A DNA stretch of 64,000 bases from Acinetobacter haemolyticus CIP 64.3 = MTCC 9819 (GCF_000369065.1 NZ_KB849806.1:1-64000); one strand, 5' to 3'. Positions 19,994 through 30,223 are shown, counted from the stretch's first letter. Numbers and translations are program-made. Notes: generated by a model not told the origin, from the sequence alone.

Positions 19994-20259
19994 AGGGTCT
20001 GTTGATACTTCAGGTATGCTTTGCGTTATAGGCTAAAACAACACTAATGAGGCATGAAATGCAGACAATGGCGTCCCCTTGTCAATTTTCATAACGATTT
20101 TAGTGGCAGTTTTAGCCATAACCCTTCGGGACAAGGATATTTTTTGCTGCTACTGTGTTATGTCTTGCTTATTTAGATCACTAAACTTCGCAAAACCTGC
20201 CTTGTATCAGCTAAAAAATATCTACTGTCGCATGCATCCATGAAATATCGACAGACCCT
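19994..20259. repeat. MITE-like element with imperfect terminal inverted repeats
   Basis: The 530-bp gap between ppx and trxA has no gene. Its left arm AGGGTCTGTTGATACTTCA (19994-20012) is matched in inverse orientation at 20241-20259 with two mismatches in 19 bp; similarity fades beyond that. Inside are further inverted pairs: GTTATAGGCTAAAAC (20025-20039) with GTTTTAGCCATAAC (20109-20122), and CCTTGTC (20077-20083) with GACAAGG (20130-20136). The size (about 266 bp), terminal repeats and absence of coding capacity suit a miniature inverted-repeat transposable element or a structured RNA. I see no target-site duplication, so mobility is inference. Confidence 0.5.
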
Positions 20260-20326
20260 CACGTAGCAATGTAATATTCACTCTGAAATTGAATTGATAC
20301 TTTTTTAAAAAATTTGGAGCAATCCC

Positions 20327-20653
20327 ATGTCTGCGACTATTGTTAATACATCTGATGAAAACTTCCAAGCAGATGTTTTAGATGCTGAAACTCCCGTTCT
20401 TGTTGATTTTTGGGCTGGCTGGTGTGCGCCTTGTAAAGCAATCGCACCTGTACTTGAAGATCTATCAAATGAGTACGAAGGCAAAGTCAAAATCGTCAAA
20501 GTTGATGTTACTGCTTGCGAAGAAACAGCTGTGAAATACAACATCCGTAATATCCCAGCATTACTTATGTTTAAAAACGGTGAAGTCGTTGCTCAACAAG
20601 TTGGTGCAGCACCGCGTTCTAAACTTGCAGCATTTATCGATCAAAACATCTAA
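20327..20653 (+). CDS. trxA: Thioredoxin
   Basis: A 108-aa thioredoxin 1 with the active site Trp32-Cys33-Ala-Pro-Cys36, Asp27 region (VLVDFWAGWCAPC) and the cis-proline loop (IRNIPALLMFKNGEV). It reduces protein disulphides in the cytoplasm using thioredoxin reductase. The active-site X-X is Ala-Pro, rather than the Gly-Pro of E. coli. GGAG lies about 10 nt before the ATG. Rho follows, as in many gamma-proteobacteria, but a terminator separates them. Confidence 0.97.
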   Translation: MSATIVNTSDENFQADVLDAETPVLVDFWAGWCAPCKAIAPVLEDLSNEYEGKVKIVKVDVTACEETAVKYNIRNIPALLMFKNGEVVAQQVGAAPRSKLAAFIDQNI

Positions 20654-20668
20654 TTTATAGATGTTTTT
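20643..20668 (+). terminator. trxA terminator overlapping its stop codon
   Basis: AAAACATCTA (20643-20652) pairs with TAGATGTTTT (20658-20667) around an ATTTA loop. The trxA stop codon lies inside the left arm. The T-run is part of the right arm (five T). A second hairpin (GCGGAACTACG 20679-20689 with CGTAGTCCGC 20704-20713) follows before the rho promoter. Confidence 0.7.
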
Positions 20669-20721
20669 ATGTCTATCTGCGGAACTACGTTTTTATTGAA
20701 CAGCGTAGTCCGCGGTAAACA

Positions 20722-20750
20722 TTGACAACACAGCCAATTAGGTCTATATT
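20722..20750 (+). promoter_or_regulatory. rho promoter
   Basis: TTGACA (20722-20727), a 17-bp spacer and TATATT (20745-20750) make a near-consensus sigma-70 promoter. Transcription from about 20757 would give a leader of roughly 225 nt before rho. A long leader is expected for Rho, which in E. coli represses itself by terminating early in its own leader. Confidence 0.75.
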
Positions 20751-20862
20751 TCTCGATCAAGAAGCTTTGAATGGAATCTACTTCATTGCGCTTCTTACAA
20801 GACACAAAACATAAGATCGCCGCTCGGCAATAACAATTGTTTTCACATTTCTCTCTGAAACA

Positions 20863-20952
20863 ATGAACCAGACTACTGAATCGTGGTTGTTTAAATACAA
20901 TTACCTCAGCATGTATGTACGCGGTCGATTTTTTATTCTTCCCTTAACGTAG
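20863..20952 (+). CDS. Possible 29-aa rho leader peptide
   Basis: A short ORF inside the rho leader, from ATG at 20863 to TAG at 20950-20952. It encodes 29 residues beginning MNQTTESWLFKYNYLSM and ending in a hydrophobic segment (RFFILPLT). It ends 32 nt before the rho ATG. No convincing Shine-Dalgarno is visible (only CTGAAAC). E. coli has a leader gene rhoL in the same place, but I see no sequence relation I could claim. It may be an unannotated leader peptide or chance. Confidence 0.35.
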   Translation: MNQTTESWLFKYNYLSMYVRGRFFILPLT

Positions 20953-20984
20953 TCCTCCACTTATTCCATTCTGTCTGACCACTT

Positions 20985-22253
20985 ATGAACTTAACTGAAC
21001 TCAAGAAAAAACCCATTGGCGAACTCATTAAAATTGCGGAGTTTATGGGCCTTGAAGGCATGGCACGTAACCGCAAACAAGATATTATTTTTGCTATTTT
21101 AAAACGCCATGCGATGAATGGCGAAGAAATTTTTGGTGATGGCGTTCTCGAAATCCTTTCTGATGGTTTTGGTTTTTTACGCTCCGCTGCTGGTTCATAT
21201 TTAGCTGGACCAGATGACATTTATGTCAGTCCATCCCAAATTCGTCGTTTTAACTTACGTACAGGTGACACGATCACTGGTACGATTCGCCCACCAAAAG
21301 AAGGTGAGCGTTACTTTGCCTTATTAAAAGTCAACCAAATTAATTACGACACACCTGAAAACTCACGTAATAAAATTTTATTCGAAAACTTAACACCTCT
21401 ATTCCCAACCGAACAACTTGTTATGGAGTTGGGGAATGGTACAACTGAAGATTTAACAGCACGTGTTGTCGATTTGGTTGCGCCGATTGGTAAAGGTCAA
21501 CGTTCAATCATTGTTGCACCGCCTAAAGCGGGTAAAACCATGTTATTACAGAACATCGCTCAATCGATCGTCCGTAATAATCCAGAAGTTTTTCTTATCG
21601 TACTTTTAATCGACGAACGTCCTGAAGAAGTAACAGAAATGGAACGTACTGTCCGTGGTGAAGTGGTTGCATCTACATTTGATGAAGCACCTGCTCGTCA
21701 CGTACAAGTTGCAGAAATGGTCATCGAAAAAGCAAAACGTTTAGTCGAGCATAAAAAAGATGTCGTGATTCTGCTTGACTCGATTACACGTCTAGCTCGT
21801 GCATACAACACCGTGATTCCATCTTCAGGTAAAGTCTTGACGGGTGGTGTAGATGCACACGCATTAGAACGACCAAAACGTTTCTTTGGTGCAGCCCGTA
21901 ATATCGAAGAAGGTGGTTCACTCACCATCATCTCTACTGCTTTGATCGAAACTGGCAGTAAAATGGATGATGTGATCTATGAGGAATTCAAAGGTACAGG
22001 TAACCAAGAGATCACACTTGATCGCCGTATTGCTGAAAAACGCGTTTTCCCTGCGATGAATATCAAAAAATCAGGAACACGTCGTGAAGAACGCCTCATG
22101 GACGAAGATAACCTTCGTAAAGTATGGATTCTCCGTAAACTGCTTCACCCAATGGATGAGTTAGCAGCAATGGAGTTCTTACTAGATCGCATGAAAGAAA
22201 CCAAAACCAATGATGACTTTTTTGATCAGATGAAACGCAAAGCAGCAAACTAA
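20985..22253 (+). CDS. rho: Transcription termination factor Rho
   Basis: A hexameric RNA helicase that ends transcription at C-rich rut sites. The 422-aa protein has the N-terminal helical Rho_N segment ([17 protein letters not shown]), the OB-fold RNA-binding domain ([17 protein letters not shown]), Walker A (APPKAGKT), the [13 protein letters not shown] motif, the Q-loop (SSGKVLTGG) and the C-terminal [14 protein letters not shown]. Length matches the compact Rho type without inserts. No Shine-Dalgarno stands out before the ATG. Confidence 0.98.
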   Translation: MNLTELKKKPIGELIKIAEFMGLEGMARNRKQDIIFAILKRHAMNGEEIFGDGVLEILSDGFGFLRSAAGSYLAGPDDIYVSPSQIRRFNLRTGDTITGTIRPPKEGERYFALLKVNQINYDTPENSRNKILFENLTPLFPTEQLVMELGNGTTEDLTARVVDLVAPIGKGQRSIIVAPPKAGKTMLLQNIAQSIVRNNPEVFLIVLLIDERPEEVTEMERTVRGEVVASTFDEAPARHVQVAEMVIEKAKRLVEHKKDVVILLDSITRLARAYNTVIPSSGKVLTGGVDAHALERPKRFFGAARNIEEGGSLTIISTALIETGSKMDDVIYEEFKGTGNQEITLDRRIAEKRVFPAMNIKKSGTRREERLMDEDNLRKVWILRKLLHPMDELAAMEFLLDRMKETKTNDDFFDQMKRKAAN

Positions 22254-22272
22254 TCTACTGTGCGACCCAAAG

Positions 22273-22302
22273 CAGCCACCTTTATGGTGGCTGTTGTTAT
22301 TT
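22273..22302 (+). terminator. rho terminator
   Basis: CAGCCACC (22273-22280), loop TTTAT, GGTGGCTG (22286-22293), followed by the T-rich TTGTTATTT, 20 bp after the rho stop. Confidence 0.75.
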
Positions 22303-22542
22303 GGTTGACATGGTTACATAATGGTTACAATTTACCTTGTTTTTATCAAAAGTCACTATCCAATTGATTTAAATATAAATAAATATACCCTCAAAAGCAT
22401 TTTGTTCAATATCTCCGATTTATAAACACTAATCCATAGTTATTTTCTATCAAAAAATAACCAATTTTTGTCCATTTTTGACGTTTTGCCAGACAGAATA
22501 GTAGTAATTCATGATGCGCTTTGATAGGATAGCAACTGACTA

Positions 22543-22607
22543 GTTAGGCTGCTCCCTGCGTTATTTCCTAAAAATTTTAGGAAAAATAAAAGCACAAACA
22601 GACTAAC
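22543..22607. other. Nested palindrome upstream of the Ala-rich lipoprotein
   Basis: TTTCCTAAAA-A-TTTTAGGAAA (22564-22584) is a perfect 21-bp palindrome. Around it, GTTAGGCTG (22543-22551) and CAGACTAAC (22599-22607) form an outer inverted pair with one mismatch. It ends 41 bp before the lipoprotein ATG. It could be a dimeric regulator site or an mRNA stem in the leader. The rest of 22303-22542 is AT-rich with no gene visible. Confidence 0.4.
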
Positions 22608-22648
22608 TCAGGTTCTTTTTAATCTCACAATTTTATGAGAGTGATGCC

Positions 22649-22885
22649 ATGTTATTCAAAAAATTTGCTGTTATTGCTGCTGTTGCAACTACTTTAGCTT
22701 TCGTTGGTTGCTCTAAGAAAGAAGAAGCACCTGCTACTGACGCAACTGCTGCTGCTTCTGAAGCTGTAGCTGCTGCTTCTGAAGCTCAAACTGAAGTTGC
22801 TGCTGCTGCTTCTGAAGTTGCTGCTGCTGCTTCTGAAGTTGCTGTTGCTGCATCTGAAGCTGCTCCAGCTTCTGCTGCTCAATAA
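22649..22885 (+). CDS. Small Ala-rich (alanine-zipper-like) lipoprotein
   Basis: A 78-aa predicted lipoprotein: signal peptide MLFKKFAVIAAVATTLAFVGC with Cys21 as the lipid-modified residue, a short charged linker (SKKEEAPATD), then repeats of the heptad A-A-A-S-E-V/A-A to the end. The Ala spacing suits an alanine-zipper coiled coil like Lpp/OprI of other bacteria. There is no C-terminal Lys or Arg for peptidoglycan attachment, unlike E. coli Lpp. The start has GAGAGTGATGCC upstream. Probably an abundant envelope protein; function unproven. Confidence 0.8.
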   Translation: MLFKKFAVIAAVATTLAFVGCSKKEEAPATDATAAASEAVAAASEAQTEVAAAASEVAAAASEVAVAASEAAPASAAQ

Positions 22886-22901
22886 TCTATTTATAGATTA
22901 T

Positions 22902-22932
22902 AAAAAAAGAGAACCTTTGGTTCTCTTTTTTT
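22902..22932. terminator. Bidirectional terminator, lipoprotein / ihfA
   Basis: AGAGAACC / GGTTCTCT stem with A-run and T-run extending it and a 3-nt loop. It serves the lipoprotein on plus and ihfA on minus. Just before it, TAATCTAT / ATAGATTA (22883-22900) is another perfect small hairpin. Confidence 0.85.
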
Positions 22933-22978
22933 ACGCCTATACTTTCTGAGATTCAAAAAGTTAAGATGAAAAAGCAGA

Positions 22979-23275
22979 TCAATCGACCTGCTCGTTCCCC
23001 ACACGCTGTCTAAATTTTTGACCTGCTCTGAACGTTACTACACGGCGCGCAGAAATTGGAATCTCCTCACCCGTTTTAGGATTACGTCCAGGACGCTCAC
23101 GCTTATCACGTAGCTCAAAATTACCGAATCCAGAAAGTTTGACTTGTTCGCCAGAAATTAATGCCTGACTAATTTCGTCAAAAAACAACTCGACCATTTG
23201 TTTTGCTTCACGACGATTTAAACTCGTTAGCTCACTTAAATGGTCCGCCATATCTGCTTTTGTTAATGCTGTCAT
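22979..23275 (-). CDS. ihfA: Integration host factor subunit alpha
   Basis: A 98-aa DNA-bending protein of the HU/IHF family that pairs with IhfB (not in this window). It has [27 protein letters not shown], the family signature [23 protein letters not shown], and the Pro that intercalates DNA (GRNP). Its ATG overlaps the pheT stop by 4 bp (ATGA-type), so it is cotranscribed with pheST, as in E. coli. Confidence 0.97.
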   Translation of the reverse strand: MTALTKADMADHLSELTSLNRREAKQMVELFFDEISQALISGEQVKLSGFGNFELRDKRERPGRNPKTGEEIPISARRVVTFRAGQKFRQRVGNEQVD

Positions 23276-25653
23276 GAGGCCCTCAATGTCGCTTGATAAG
23301 TGTTTTCCAACACTTGAATAATGTTATCCATACCAGATTTGATTTCAGCATCTTCAAGCGTACGAGCCGGATGTTGCCACAACAATGCAAAAGCTAAAGA
23401 GCGCTTGCCTTGTTCAACCCCTTGCCCCGTATACACATCGAACAACCATGTGGAGTCAAGTAACTCACCACCTGTTTGTTCAATCATGCGCTGAATATCT
23501 TTCACTTCAATATTATCAGAGATTAAAAGCGCAATATCACGTCTAACCGATGGAAAACGTGATAATTCTGTAAAATTAGATACATAAGATTGCAAAACTG
23601 CTTGCTGATCTAGCTCAGCAACCCATGTTGTACCCAAATCTAAATCATTTTCCAAAGAAGGATGCAAACGCCCCAAGTAACCAATTGACTGTCCATTTAC
23701 CAAAATTTCAGCTGATTGTCCTGGGTGTAGCCATGCTCTCTGCGTACGAGCAAACTCTGCCTTCACTCGACCTGCTGCCAAAATTTCTTCAATTTCACCT
23801 TTAAAATCAAAGAAATCCATTGCTTGAGGTTTTACATGCCATGATTCAGGTGCAAGTGAACCCACAGCAATCAATGCCAACGTTGGAATCTGCTTAAGAT
23901 CATGGATATCTTTTGCACCTTGATAGTCAAAACGTAAGCCTAACTCAAAGAAGCGGACACGATGTTGTTGACGATTCAAGTTATATTGCACACAAGGAAT
24001 CAAGCTTGAAAGTAACGTACTACGCATCGCAGCTAGATCACTTGAAATCGGATTAGCCAACATCAAGGGCTGTACAGCTGGATTCAGTTGTTTTTCCAAT
24101 TTTGCATCAGCAAAACTAAAACTAATCGCTTCTTGATAGCCTAAAGTTGCTACGGTTTGACGTAGTTGTGCAATTTCAAAACGATCTTGATACTTCTCTA
24201 ACTTCACATCAATCTTTGGCAAACTGATTTGGATGTTGTCATAGCCATGAATACGTGCAACTTCTTCAACTAAGTCTTGATAGATTGCGATATCATAACG
24301 ATGCGATGGAGGAATCACATTCCACTCACCTTGTGCTGTCGTTTCAACCACACAACCTAAACGCATCAACGCATCTGCGATAAAATCACCCGCGACCTCA
24401 TAACCCAGTAGTTGATCCACTTGAGCCTGCTTTAACTGAATCGCTTCACGCGTTGGCAATAAAGCCACTTGTTCAGCAACCGTAATTGGACCAAACTCAC
24501 CACCAGCAAATGTCTGAATCAACTCACATGCACGATGCATCGCGATGATTGGCAATTCAAAATCAACGCCACGTTCATAACGCTGTGATGAATCAGTATG
24601 TAAGCCAAAACGACGCGCACGACCAGCTATTGCTAAAGGTGCAAAAAATGCACTTTCTAAGAAAATATCTTGTGTTTCATCCGTAACAGAAGAGTCTAAG
24701 CCTCCCATGATGCCAGCAATCGCCAATGCTTTTTGATCATCCGCAATGACCATGATGTCATCTTGCAATTCAACTTCTTGATCATTTAGCAGCATCAATT
24801 TTTCTTTTGGCTGAGCTTGACGGACTTGAATCGAACCTTTTATCTTCGTCAAATCAAAAGCATGCATTGGTTGACCCAACTCAAGTAACACATAGTTGGT
24901 AATATCAACCAAAATACTATGGGTACGAATACCTGAGTGAGCTAGAGCTTGTTCCATCCACTCTGGTGTAGGGGCTTTCACATTCACATTTTTGATAATA
25001 CGACCTAAATAACGCGGCGTACCTTCAGTCGTGATGATGACTGCTTTTTCATCAGTGATGGTTGCAGGAACAGGTTGAATATCAGGTTCATTCATCTTCA
25101 ACTGATTGATTACTGCGATTTCTCGTGCAATACCACGAATACTAAAACAGTCACCACGGTTTGGCGTGATACTGATGTCAATCACATTGTCATCAAGTTT
25201 TAAATATTCACGGATATTCATGCCAACAGGTGCATCAGCAGGAAGCTCTAACAAGCCATCAATCTTGTCTTCTAAATCAATTTCAGAAGCACCACATAGC
25301 ATGCCTTGTGATTCAATACCACGAAGCTTGCCTTTTTTAATTTTGAAATCGCCTGGTAACACTGCACCAATGGTGGCAACAGGTGCTTTCATCCCCACAC
25401 GAACATTTGGCGCCCCACAAACAATCTGTAATGGCTCACCCGAACCAACATTTACAGTCGTGACACGCAAACGATCTGCATCTGGATGCTGCTCAACCGT
25501 CAGAACTTCACCAACAACCACGCCTGTAAATGGCTTTGCCACAGGCGCTAACTCATCAACTTCTAAGCCAAGCATGGTCAATTGATCAGACAATGTATTG
25601 CTATCAATTGCTGGATTAACCCACGTGCGTAACCAATTTTCACTAATTTTCAT
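23272..25653 (-). CDS. pheT: Phenylalanine-tRNA ligase subunit beta
   Basis: The beta chain of the alpha2-beta2 PheRS. The 793-aa protein has an N-terminal EMAP-like tRNA-binding domain ([19 protein letters not shown]), the B3/B4 editing domain ([18 protein letters not shown]), B5 ([35 protein letters not shown]), the class II-like core and a C-terminal anticodon-binding FDX-ACB domain ([15 protein letters not shown]). Full length, no break. It follows pheS by 33 bp. Confidence 0.98.
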   Translation of the reverse strand: MKISENWLRTWVNPAIDSNTLSDQLTMLGLEVDELAPVAKPFTGVVVGEVLTVEQHPDADRLRVTTVNVGSGEPLQIVCGAPNVRVGMKAPVATIGAVLPGDFKIKKGKLRGIESQGMLCGASEIDLEDKIDGLLELPADAPVGMNIREYLKLDDNVIDISITPNRGDCFSIRGIAREIAVINQLKMNEPDIQPVPATITDEKAVIITTEGTPRYLGRIIKNVNVKAPTPEWMEQALAHSGIRTHSILVDITNYVLLELGQPMHAFDLTKIKGSIQVRQAQPKEKLMLLNDQEVELQDDIMVIADDQKALAIAGIMGGLDSSVTDETQDIFLESAFFAPLAIAGRARRFGLHTDSSQRYERGVDFELPIIAMHRACELIQTFAGGEFGPITVAEQVALLPTREAIQLKQAQVDQLLGYEVAGDFIADALMRLGCVVETTAQGEWNVIPPSHRYDIAIYQDLVEEVARIHGYDNIQISLPKIDVKLEKYQDRFEIAQLRQTVATLGYQEAISFSFADAKLEKQLNPAVQPLMLANPISSDLAAMRSTLLSSLIPCVQYNLNRQQHRVRFFELGLRFDYQGAKDIHDLKQIPTLALIAVGSLAPESWHVKPQAMDFFDFKGEIEEILAAGRVKAEFARTQRAWLHPGQSAEILVNGQSIGYLGRLHPSLENDLDLGTTWVAELDQQAVLQSYVSNFTELSRFPSVRRDIALLISDNIEVKDIQRMIEQTGGELLDSTWLFDVYTGQGVEQGKRSLAFALLWQHPARTLEDAEIKSGMDNIIQVLENTYQATLRAS

Positions 25654-25686
25654 GTGTATAAACCTTATTTAATCCTGAAAAACTGT

Positions 25687-26688
<1,002 letters not shown>

Positions 26689-26823
26689 TTATAGAAATAT
26701 AATAAAACGCTATAGTTTATCAGCTTTTTACCTATTTTTTGAAGATTAAGCCTATTGAAAAAACATATGTCGCAACAATTTGCTAAAATCTTTCTTATCG
26801 CTAAAAGTCAAAGAGTAAAAACA

Positions 26824-27825
26824 ATGGCGCTCGATCAAATTTGGAAAGTTCAATTGACGCTTGTCAGCTATGGCAATGAGTTTTTACAACAAAATCTTCC
26901 CTTCAGTGTCTGGGTTGATCACCCCATCTTTGCTCAACATCATTTCGAGTTCCGTGACCTCCAGTCACAACATCTTTTAGCACAACACTTTCAAGTTTGG
27001 TTGGAAGGTTTAAAACGTCAAGGCGTTGATCGATTAAGCTTGCACAATGCACAGCTCTTACAAGATCACCAAAACCCTAACGCCAATGTTGAATTACTTC
27101 CCTATGCTCACTTCATCGTGAGCCATGAAGGTAAAAATAAAACTGCATGGATTTGTGGGCATGAACTTGCTGAGTGGTATCAACATGACAATCCTTTCGA
27201 AGCACCCACCTCACAACAAATTTCACTAAGACAGGATGTATTTTGGCGTTACCCACTTCCAGACTCAATTGCTAAAAAAGTGACCCAAGAATTAAAAAAT
27301 AATGACTGGCACGAAATTGAAAAGTTTATTAACCAAGAGCTTTTTAGCCATAAATGCGCAGAAAACTTCTTAGAACCAGAACAAGTAGAGCTACCTTTTT
27401 ATGGTTATGAACTAGAACACAGCCATTTAGATCATGCTGACTTGGCTATTATTCCAACCACCTATCAAGCAGATTCAGCTCATCAACTCATGTATCGTAT
27501 GTCAGCATTGACAGATTTTATCGAGAATCAACGTCGCCATCCTTATAACACCGATGGAGAAATGTTAAGTCCTGAACAACAAATTGTCTTACGCAACTTC
27601 GGACAAAAAACAGATGACTTATTTGCGAAACTGATTTCAAGAATTGCTAACCACTATAAAAATATTGATTTTGAAATGCCGATGGAACCCTATGACCGTA
27701 CTATGGATGTAGCGAAAACGCCAACTCAGGCAGCAGCCCAACATAAAATGAATCATATCAGTGTGATAAAATTAGTCTTCATCACGATCATCATTTGTGG
27801 ATTGGCTTATTATTTCGGATTATAA
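26824..27825 (+). CDS. Unknown tail-anchored protein, paralogue A
   Basis: A 333-aa protein I do not recognise. It is soluble-looking through most of its length and ends in one membrane helix (VIKLVFITIIICGLAYYFGL), so it is probably anchored in the inner membrane facing the cytoplasm. The N-terminus (WKVQLTLVSYGNEF, FEFRDLQSQHLLAQHF) aligns with the protein at 28275, suggesting ancient duplication. I start at the ATG at 26824, with AGAG upstream; the frame stays open to ATG 26767 and TTG 26755. Its last 16 bases overlap the end of the convergent ParB-like gene. Confidence 0.75.
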   Translation: MALDQIWKVQLTLVSYGNEFLQQNLPFSVWVDHPIFAQHHFEFRDLQSQHLLAQHFQVWLEGLKRQGVDRLSLHNAQLLQDHQNPNANVELLPYAHFIVSHEGKNKTAWICGHELAEWYQHDNPFEAPTSQQISLRQDVFWRYPLPDSIAKKVTQELKNNDWHEIEKFINQELFSHKCAENFLEPEQVELPFYGYELEHSHLDHADLAIIPTTYQADSAHQLMYRMSALTDFIENQRRHPYNTDGEMLSPEQQIVLRNFGQKTDDLFAKLISRIANHYKNIDFEMPMEPYDRTMDVAKTPTQAAAQHKMNHISVIKLVFITIIICGLAYYFGL

Positions 27826-28202
27826 ATATCCGTGTAATCAAGCTCATCTTCATCAATATTCATAAAATCAGGCTCAGGTGTTTGCTCAAATTGCACTGCA
27901 AGAATATCGGAATGCTTGAGTAAACTTGCCTTTGCCACACGATGCATACCGTCCATCACTCGACCCTGCGCACAAAGAATAATTGGGTAATTGAGGTCTG
28001 CATCCTGAATCAATTGAATATGCTCAATGATTTGCTGAGTTGTTGGATATTCATCTGTAAACCAATAGGCCTCGTTGAGTTCTTGAATATCATTCAGTGC
28101 AACTTTTTTGACAATGAAATTTTGGGTCAGTTCTACTAAGCGATGAACATCCCAAATACAAGTATCGTCCCCCACTTGTCTAAAGTGATATTGTCTGCGC
28201 AT
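27810..28202 (-). CDS. ParB/sulfiredoxin-fold-like protein
   Basis: A 130-aa protein containing PIILCAQGRVMDGMHRVAKA, the DG-x-HR pattern that marks the nucleotide-binding ParB/Srx fold. There is no helix-turn-helix or DNA-binding extension, so it is not a chromosome partition protein proper. The C-terminus is strongly acidic (NIDEDELDYTDIYNPK). Similar small stand-alone proteins occur widely with no known role. It lies between two related membrane proteins on the opposite strand. Confidence 0.7.
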   Translation of the reverse strand: MRRQYHFRQVGDDTCIWDVHRLVELTQNFIVKKVALNDIQELNEAYWFTDEYPTTQQIIEHIQLIQDADLNYPIILCAQGRVMDGMHRVAKASLLKHSDILAVQFEQTPEPDFMNIDEDELDYTDIYNPK

Positions 28203-28274
28203 GTTTTAATCCATCATTAATTTCAGATATGATAATGAGCCTAGCTTCCCACCAATAACAGCATATATAAAACG

Positions 28275-29402
28275 ATGACCGATAATTACTGGAAGTTTAT
28301 ATTAGGTTTGCAACATAATGCTCAACTCTATTTTGACCATAAAATTGCTGAATATAAGATCGAACATAAATGGTGTGATATAACTCATGATCTGTTTCTG
28401 GTACGTGATTTAGAAACAAATGAATTACTCTATGATTCCATTTCACACTTAATTGCCGATCTCAGAGACCAACAGATTCAGCATTGCCAGCTCACTCCCT
28501 CAGACCTACTATTGCCTGAGTTTACCCGGCATTTTAAACAATTCATTTTTGATACAAGCAATTATCCTGTAGCCGTCTTCTTGGGAAGAGATCAAAATTT
28601 TGCTTTAGTTAAAGTACATGCAGAAAAAGTAAAGAAGTTCTCGACGTCTACAGATCCTCGTGAATTTCATGGTTTTGCATCCTCTCAAAGCTATAATAAA
28701 TATCTATTGTTTACTCTCATCAGATTAGATCAAAAACAACTCCAGATTATTGATGCGTTCAACAAAAATCTGAATTGGAAAAACTTACATGAGGATTTTC
28801 AAAGTAGATTTTTAGATAGCCCATTTAATTTTAAACAAGATAAAAGTCTACTATTAACCAATAACCTATTTTTAAAAAATGAAATAAGCGATTATCCTCT
28901 TCTTGATGAGCCGAGCCCTGAATTCAATCTGGCATTTTCTTGGATAAATAAACTCGGTGACTTACAAGACCAAATTGGAACTGAAGTGGCAATGGCGCTA
29001 GCCTCAAGATCATTTCATGCTGATATTATTGATCAGAATTCTATAAAAATAGATCTTTTCCAAGAGGATCTAAACAATGCATTCATCAGCTTAGTTTCAC
29101 ATAGTGCAAATAGCTATGAGAAAGCATATGTGAATGAAGATTTTTCCTATATTCCTCCACACGCACTACAACATACATCCCAGATTAATAGTGAAACGAA
29201 TAATGAACTGAACAGTGATAGCTCTACAGAAGAAAAACCAACTTCTGTTACAGCTTCGACACTTTATCTTATCTTCTTTTTAGCGGTTGTCATTGGGCTA
29301 CTCTACGGGGTGTTCTGGTTAGTTAACCATTATGAATTCGCCAAATTCATGGTGATTACCTTTGGTGTGATTATTTTTCTAATGATATGGTCCAGAAAGT
29401 AA
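28275..29402 (+). CDS. Unknown protein with C-terminal membrane helices, paralogue B
   Basis: A 375-aa protein I do not recognise. The N-terminus (WKFILGLQHNAQLYF, LFLVRDLETNELLYDSI, LRDQQIQHCQLTPSDLLL) matches the layout of the protein at 26824 (WK-L-L, F-RDL-LL, L-Q-L-LL). A middle segment (NLNWKNLHEDFQSRFL) parallels NNDWHEIEKFINQELF there. It ends with two membrane helices (LYLIFFLAVVIGLLYGVFWL and FMVITFGVIIFLMIW) instead of one. A Ser/Asn/Glu-rich linker precedes them. It starts 72 bp from the divergent ParB-like gene. Confidence 0.72.
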   Translation: MTDNYWKFILGLQHNAQLYFDHKIAEYKIEHKWCDITHDLFLVRDLETNELLYDSISHLIADLRDQQIQHCQLTPSDLLLPEFTRHFKQFIFDTSNYPVAVFLGRDQNFALVKVHAEKVKKFSTSTDPREFHGFASSQSYNKYLLFTLIRLDQKQLQIIDAFNKNLNWKNLHEDFQSRFLDSPFNFKQDKSLLLTNNLFLKNEISDYPLLDEPSPEFNLAFSWINKLGDLQDQIGTEVAMALASRSFHADIIDQNSIKIDLFQEDLNNAFISLVSHSANSYEKAYVNEDFSYIPPHALQHTSQINSETNNELNSDSSTEEKPTSVTASTLYLIFFLAVVIGLLYGVFWLVNHYEFAKFMVITFGVIIFLMIWSRK

Positions 29403-29413
29403 AGAATAAAGCA

Positions 29414-29440
29414 TAAAAAAGACCGCTAAAAAGCGGCCTT
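29414..29440 (-). terminator. rplT terminator
   Basis: On the minus strand GGCCGC, a 6-nt loop, GCGGTC and six T follow the rplT stop by about 20 bp. One G-U pair is in the stem. It also lies just after the convergent gene ending at 29402. Confidence 0.75.
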
Positions 29441-29456
29441 CTTTGAATCTCTAAGC

Positions 29457-29816
29457 TTATGCAGCTAATGCGCCTTTAGCTTTTTCAGCTAAAGCAGCAA
29501 ATGCTACTGCATCATGCATAGCGATGTCAGCTAATACGCGACGGTCGATGATCACTTGAGCTTTTTTCAAGCCATCGATCATGCGGCTGTAAGACAAACC
29601 GTTTTGACGAGCACCAGCATTGATACGCGCAATCCATAAAGCACGGAATTGACGTTTCTTTTGACGGCGGTCACGGTAAGCGTATTGACCAGCTTTGATT
29701 ACCGCTTGGAACGCTACGCGATAAACACGTGAACGAGCACCATAGTAACCTTTAGCGCGAGCAAGAATTTTTTTGTGACGGCGATGAGCCACTACACCAC
29801 GTTTTACACGAGCCAT
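29457..29816 (-). CDS. rplT: 50S ribosomal protein L20
   Basis: An essential early-assembly protein of the large subunit, 119 aa. It has the basic N-terminal extension ([19 protein letters not shown]) and the conserved core [19 protein letters not shown]. It follows rpmI by 11 bp with a good AAGGAGAT site. In E. coli L20 also represses the rpmI-rplT mRNA; the leader here is different in context because infC is not upstream. Confidence 0.99.
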
Positions 29817-29827
29817 TTATAATCTCC

Positions 29828-30022
29828 TTAGATGTATGGGCACATAGCACGAACTGATGCAACGTCACTTACGTGAACCATTACACAACCGCGCAATTGA
29901 CGGATACGCTTAGCAGATTTTTTGGTCAAAATGTGGCGCTTGAATGCTTGTTTGCGCTTGAAACCGTTTGCAGTCGCTTTAAAGCGTTTAGCTGCACCAC
30001 GGCGAGTTTTTAACTTAGCCAT
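29828..30022 (-). CDS. rpmI: 50S ribosomal protein L35
   Basis: A 64-aa, Lys/Arg-rich ribosomal protein ([38 protein letters not shown]). AGAGGTTACT before the ATG is a good ribosome site. The upstream 200 bp, instead of infC, carries a small hairpin (TTTGCA / TGCAAA around ATAG) and an AT-rich segment with TATGAT that may be its own promoter. Confidence 0.98.
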   Translation of the reverse strand: MAKLKTRRGAAKRFKATANGFKRKQAFKRHILTKKSAKRIRQLRGCVMVHVSDVASVRAMCPYI

Positions 30023-30223
30023 AGTAACCTCTTTTAGTCACCTGTTCGGCTCGTTTGCACTATTGCAAATCGACCTGCAGGTAAGGAAGGCAGTATCATA
30101 TAGCATCTTCGTTTAAATTTAAAGCAAAATTTCTGATCACAAAATACAATCGATTTGAGCCACATCAACAATGTCGAACTTACCTGGAGCTAACGAGAAT
30201 CTACAACATAAACAGAAAGTAAA

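Noticed and set aside
20125-20955. Minus-strand frames in the rho region as extra genes (for example 20933-21220)
   Set aside because: They overlap the rho promoter, leader or coding start on the opposite strand and encode low-complexity Ser/Pro/Lys sequence.
22694-22882. Minus-strand Ser-rich frame opposite the Ala-rich lipoprotein
   Set aside because: It is the antisense of the GCT/TCT repeats; repeat composition alone keeps the frame open.
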